A model generated the notes under the pieces. That model saw nothing but the letters and a program-made list of their open reading frames with translations, was not told where the DNA came from and searched no databases. The position numbers and the translations under genes were made by a program. Of a stretch of DNA of 8,163 bases, positions 6,093-8,163 are shown one piece after another (position 1 is the first letter of the stretch; the number at the start of each line of letters is the position of its first letter). The stretch comes from Bacteroidales bacterium UBA2632 (GTDB taxonomy: Bacteria; Bacteroidota; Bacteroidia; Bacteroidales; Dysgonomonadaceae). Where the stretch lies: NCBI GenBank assembly GCA_002359825.1, contig DENY01000060.1, positions 15,392-23,554 of the forward strand, in the 5' to 3' direction.

Positions 6093-6174
6093 AAACAATG
6101 ATTGTTTGCAAAAGCAGAAAACTCTCACAATATAATTAAAGAGTGCATTTTAAAGTGATGCTCAATCATTGTTT
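6093..6174 (-). promoter_or_regulatory. rnpA leader: 12-bp inverted repeat and 15-bp palindrome
   Basis: AAACAATGATTG (6093-6104) is the perfect reverse complement of CAATCATTGTTT (6163-6174). The start-proximal copy is itself part of a perfect 15-bp palindrome, AAACAAT-G-ATTGTTT (6093-6107). Between the arms, ACTCT (6121-6125) can pair with AGAGT (6140-6144) and GCAT (6145-6148) with ATGC (6158-6161), which would make a branched structure closed by the 12-bp stem 4 nt from the rnpA ATG. It could act as an RNA switch or as a DNA operator; no regulator or RNA family is recognised. Confidence 0.45.
6109..6140 (-). promoter_or_regulatory. Candidate promoter of rnpA
   Basis: On the minus strand TTTA (6140 to 6137), 20 nt and TGCTTTTG (6116 to 6109) each differ by one base from the Bacteroides TTTG and TAnnTTTG elements. 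Transcription would begin within the adjoining 15-bp palindrome, a position suitable for an operator. The match is imperfect. Confidence 0.35.
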
Positions 6175-6243
6175 TTATCAAAACAAGGTGTAGCGTATAA
6201 CAAAAAAAACTATTTAACCGGGAAAGAACCAAGTAATGATGGA

Positions 6244-7005
6244 TTAGCTATTCTTCTTATGATTGTCTGTTAGAAACTGATCCAAGGCACCAGTCATAGA
6301 CGGAAATTCTGGAAGGGGTGCTTCGCAATCAACTGTAAGTCCTAACTCTTGAAGGGCTGCGGTTGTTGCTTTTCCAAAGCAACCAATTGCAATGTTTTCT
6401 TCTTTAAAATCTGGAAAGTTTTTAATCAAAGATGATACACCAAGCGGACTAAAGAATATAAGCATATCGTAATCCAAATTCTCTCCCTCTTTAAAATCAT
6501 TGCTCACGGTCCTATACATTATACTTTTGGTATAATCTAATTTTTTCTTTTCCAAGAAACTGGCCACATCATCAGAATGCTGATCGGACACAGGAAGAAG
6601 AAACTTCTCCTTAATGTGTTTCGTGAAAGGATTTGCAAGACCTTCTATCTTACCGGTTTGACTAAAGAATATTTTCCGCTTGCGATAAACAATATATTTC
6701 TGCAAATAAAGAGCAATTGTCTCTGAATTACAAAAATACTTCATCGAATCGGGCATAGTTATGCGTAACTCTTCACAAAGCGAGAAAAAATTGTCAACGG
6801 CAGTACGTGCTGTGAATATAATAGCACTAAAATCCAAAATTTGAATTCGCTGTTGTCTAAATTCTTTAAGGGGTAATCGTTCTACTTTGATAAAAGGACG
6901 AAAAGTTATTTCTACTTTATGTTTTTCCGCAATTTCAAAATAGGGAGACTTCTCGTTTGTGGGTCGTGGTTGAGAAACAAGTATCTTTTTTATTTTCAAA
7001 CTCAT
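6244..7005 (-). CDS. hemD: Uroporphyrinogen-III synthase (HemD)-like protein
   Basis: A 253-residue protein with the two-domain HemD pattern; the enzyme closes and isomerises hydroxymethylbilane to uroporphyrinogen III, the branch point to heme, siroheme and corrins. Recognisable segments are KILVSQPRP (7-15), IIFTARTAVDNFF (62-74, the F.S.nav motif of the first domain), MLIFFSPLGVSSL (181-193), IAIGCFGKATTAALQELGL (206-223), and the AP.PEFPSMTGAL stretch (229-241). Sequence conservation in this family is low and no single catalytic residue is diagnostic, so activity cannot be judged from sequence. The ATG at 7005 is preceded by a small palindrome (ATCATTGGAATGAT). It is 35 bp after the DUF4271 stop and 155 bp before rnpA. 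Many Bacteroidales depend on external heme or its precursors, so the physiological role may be siroheme or corrin synthesis or something divergent. Confidence 0.85.
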   Translation of the reverse strand: MSLKIKKILVSQPRPTNEKSPYFEIAEKHKVEITFRPFIKVERLPLKEFRQQRIQILDFSAIIFTARTAVDNFFSLCEELRITMPDSMKYFCNSETIALYLQKYIVYRKRKIFFSQTGKIEGLANPFTKHIKEKFLLPVSDQHSDDVASFLEKKKLDYTKSIMYRTVSNDFKEGENLDYDMLIFFSPLGVSSLIKNFPDFKEENIAIGCFGKATTAALQELGLTVDCEAPLPEFPSMTGALDQFLTDNHKKNS

Positions 7006-7040
7006 AGAATCATTGGAATGATATGATAACGCTCAATTAG

Positions 7041-7898
7041 TTAATACGAAATAACGACTTTGTACAATAACAAATACGGCATTATTTCTAAAGCGCAAAG
7101 ATACACAAAAAAATAGAGAATACCAATGTGTGACTTCACGAAAAAAGAATATGCTTTCGCAAAAACAATGATTCGACCAATCACGAAAATGGCAAATAAA
7201 AAGTATAAAACATATATTCGCACCTCAGGAATATAAAAATAGGCGAGAATAGGGATAAAACTTATTATGCCAGCGAGATAGATTATCCACAAATAAACTT
7301 CAAGTAAATCATTTGTCTTTGAATTTATGAATAATGATCCCATAAATTGATAAAAAAGATATTTGCTAAAAGCAAATAGAAATATAACCCCAAAGATTTG
7401 TGTGAACAAGACTATAAAATCATAATTACTGGAGAAAGTAACTGACCCTTGAAGTGCTAAATCCAAGAACAGAAAAGAATAAATAATGAATGTTTGAAAA
7501 ATAAGAAACAAGTTAGCCCAAACGTCTGCTGTGATTACTTGCTTGCCAAGTAAGTTTTTGTTTTGACTTTCGATGGAAAATATATTTCCTAAACTTACAA
7601 ACAATTCACTTCCCCTATTTCTGAAAACAATAGAATATAGTACAAATAAGAACGTGAACACTAAAAATACCATGCTACCAAACTGCTGCATGAAAGGTCG
7701 AATCATTCCTTCCATTCCAGAGATATGAACTTTGTGACTTATTGCCTCCATATCATAAAACAACTTAGAAGAATCAAGCTGAAGAAACTGAAAAGACAAA
7801 AATTCATTTTCAGGAATTGTATCAACAGTTGTTATTATCACCTCTTTTTTTAGAAAAAAAGGAACAGAGTCAGTTTCTTGTAACAACAAATTAATCAC
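7041..7898 (-). CDS. DUF4271-family integral membrane protein
   Basis: A 285-residue membrane protein of unknown function resembling the DUF4271 family of Bacteroidota. The N-terminal 70 residues are mostly hydrophilic and include MEGMIRPFMQQ before the first membrane span. Six hydrophobic segments follow at about 72-92, 126-148, 160-184, 199-222, 227-248 and 258-282, rich in Phe, Tyr, Ile and Leu, separated by short loops. The start is GTG at 7898; the codon just upstream in frame is TAA, so no longer form is possible. The next ATG (residue 50) would remove part of the hydrophilic N-terminus but keep all spans. The gene begins 29 bp after the LOG-family gene and ends 35 bp before hemD, so the three are probably co-transcribed. 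The neighbourhood gives no firm clue to its job. Confidence 0.82.
   Translation of the reverse strand: MINLLLQETDSVPFFLKKEVIITTVDTIPENEFLSFQFLQLDSSKLFYDMEAISHKVHISGMEGMIRPFMQQFGSMVFLVFTFLFVLYSIVFRNRGSELFVSLGNIFSIESQNKNLLGKQVITADVWANLFLIFQTFIIYSFLFLDLALQGSVTFSSNYDFIVLFTQIFGVIFLFAFSKYLFYQFMGSLFINSKTNDLLEVYLWIIYLAGIISFIPILAYFYIPEVRIYVLYFLFAIFVIGRIIVFAKAYSFFVKSHIGILYFFVYLCALEIMPYLLLYKVVISY
7096..7126 (-). promoter_or_regulatory. Candidate internal promoter for hemD
   Basis: Inside the end of the DUF4271 gene the minus strand has TATCTTTG (7103 to 7096), an exact -7 match, preceded after 19 nt by TTGG (7126 to 7123), 3 of 4 to the -33 TTTG. It would give hemD a leader of about 85 nt. The site is in coding sequence, so a chance match is possible. 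Confidence 0.35.
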
Positions 7899-7927
7899 TT
7901 ATTGGGTCTTTTTAGTTTATGAAGAGG

Positions 7928-8163
7928 TTATGCTTTGTCGAATTTCATGAAATGAGAAAACGTCATTGTCTCTTTACTGAGTTCCTCAATTGCTTCTTCC
8001 GGAGTAGCAACAACACGCCACATTTCGCGATAGCGCTCGTGCATAAATTTCTGTTCAATCATATTGTCGAACATTTCCAGCAGTGCGCTGTAATAGTTGT
8101 TCGTGTTGAGAATAATAATGGGGTGTTTATAAAGTACCAATTGTTTCCAAGTAATTATTTCTA
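7928..8163 (-). CDS. LOG-family (cytokinin riboside monophosphate phosphoribohydrolase-like) protein, C-terminal part
   Basis: The C-terminal 78 codons of a protein whose start lies beyond the window end; the frame is open to base 8163. The visible part begins EIITWKQLVLYKHPIIILN, then NNYYSALLEMFDNMIEQKFM and a final helix. This matches the C-terminal portion of the LOG family (formerly annotated as lysine decarboxylase), in which the helix after the PGG.GT.EE motif carries E..T..QL and is followed by KP...LN..GYY..LL. The diagnostic PGG.GT motif itself is outside the window. Family members cleave nucleoside 5'-monophosphates to base and ribose 5-phosphate; some make free cytokinins. TTG at 8138-8140 is internal leucine, not a start. 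It is the first gene seen of the minus-strand cluster, 29 bp before DUF4271. Confidence 0.85.
   Translation of the reverse strand, partial: EIITWKQLVLYKHPIIILNTNNYYSALLEMFDNMIEQKFMHERYREMWRVVATPEEAIEELSKETMTFSHFMKFDKA

Noticed and set aside
6093..6107. Fur-box interpretation of the AAACAATGATTGTTT palindrome
   Set aside because: It shares ATGAT-like half-sites but does not match the GATAATGATAATCATTATC consensus in phase or length; no regulator is assigned.
7008..7022. Palindrome ATCATTGGAATGAT before hemD as a second copy of the rnpA leader motif
   Set aside because: Only the 8-bp AATCATTG core is shared and its spacing to the start codon differs; this could be chance in AT-rich DNA.
1..8163. 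CRISPR array, tRNA, rRNA, defence or toxin-antitoxin system
   Set aside because: No regularly spaced direct repeats, no cloverleaf-like sequence and no gene of such families were seen on either strand.

Overview
The window looks like a piece of a low-GC Bacteroidales-type (phylum Bacteroidota) chromosome. Three things support this: the protein families and their order (hemD-rnpA-yidD-TatD, pyrE followed by an SRPBCC protein, a DUF4271 membrane protein, a Pif1-like helicase with an HRDC/HTH tail); promoter-like sequences of the Bacteroides type (TTTG near -33, TAnnTTTG near -7); and the near absence of Shine-Dalgarno sequences before start codons. The genus cannot be fixed from this sequence.

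Layout. (1) 1-1521, + strand: the C-terminal part of a Pif1-like superfamily 1 helicase, truncated by the window start. It converges on a minus-strand pair, pyrE (orotate phosphoribosyltransferase) and a small SRPBCC/START-like protein; a strong hairpin terminator at 1553-1591 separates the two transcription units. (2) 2825-4478: a complete 1654-bp insertion sequence of the IS66 family, single-ORF type, with 18/19-matching terminal inverted repeats starting GTAA, an intact DDE transposase and its own Bacteroides-type promoter. It has no 8-bp target duplication. (3) 4479-4687: intergenic DNA with a hairpin terminator and a REP-like palindrome that supplies the stop codon of the next gene. (4) 4688-8163: a minus-strand run, in transcription order LOG-family phosphoribohydrolase (truncated by the window end), DUF4271 membrane protein, hemD, rnpA, yidD and a TatD-family hydrolase. 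Gaps are short or overlapping except for 155 bp before rnpA and 86 bp before the TatD gene.

How the genes relate. The right-hand cluster mixes housekeeping functions: the RNase P protein (tRNA 5' maturation), YidD (membrane protein insertion), a uroporphyrinogen-III synthase-like protein, a nucleotide phosphoribohydrolase and a metal-dependent hydrolase. They look like a conserved neighbourhood, not one pathway. pyrE serves pyrimidine synthesis. The IS is the only clearly mobile part. I see no defence system, CRISPR array, tRNA or rRNA. The least ordinary signals are the rnpA leader (a 12-bp inverted repeat whose proximal arm lies inside a 15-bp palindrome next to the start codon), the REP-derived stop codon of the TatD gene, and the mismatched IS flanks, which suggest a rearrangement at this site.
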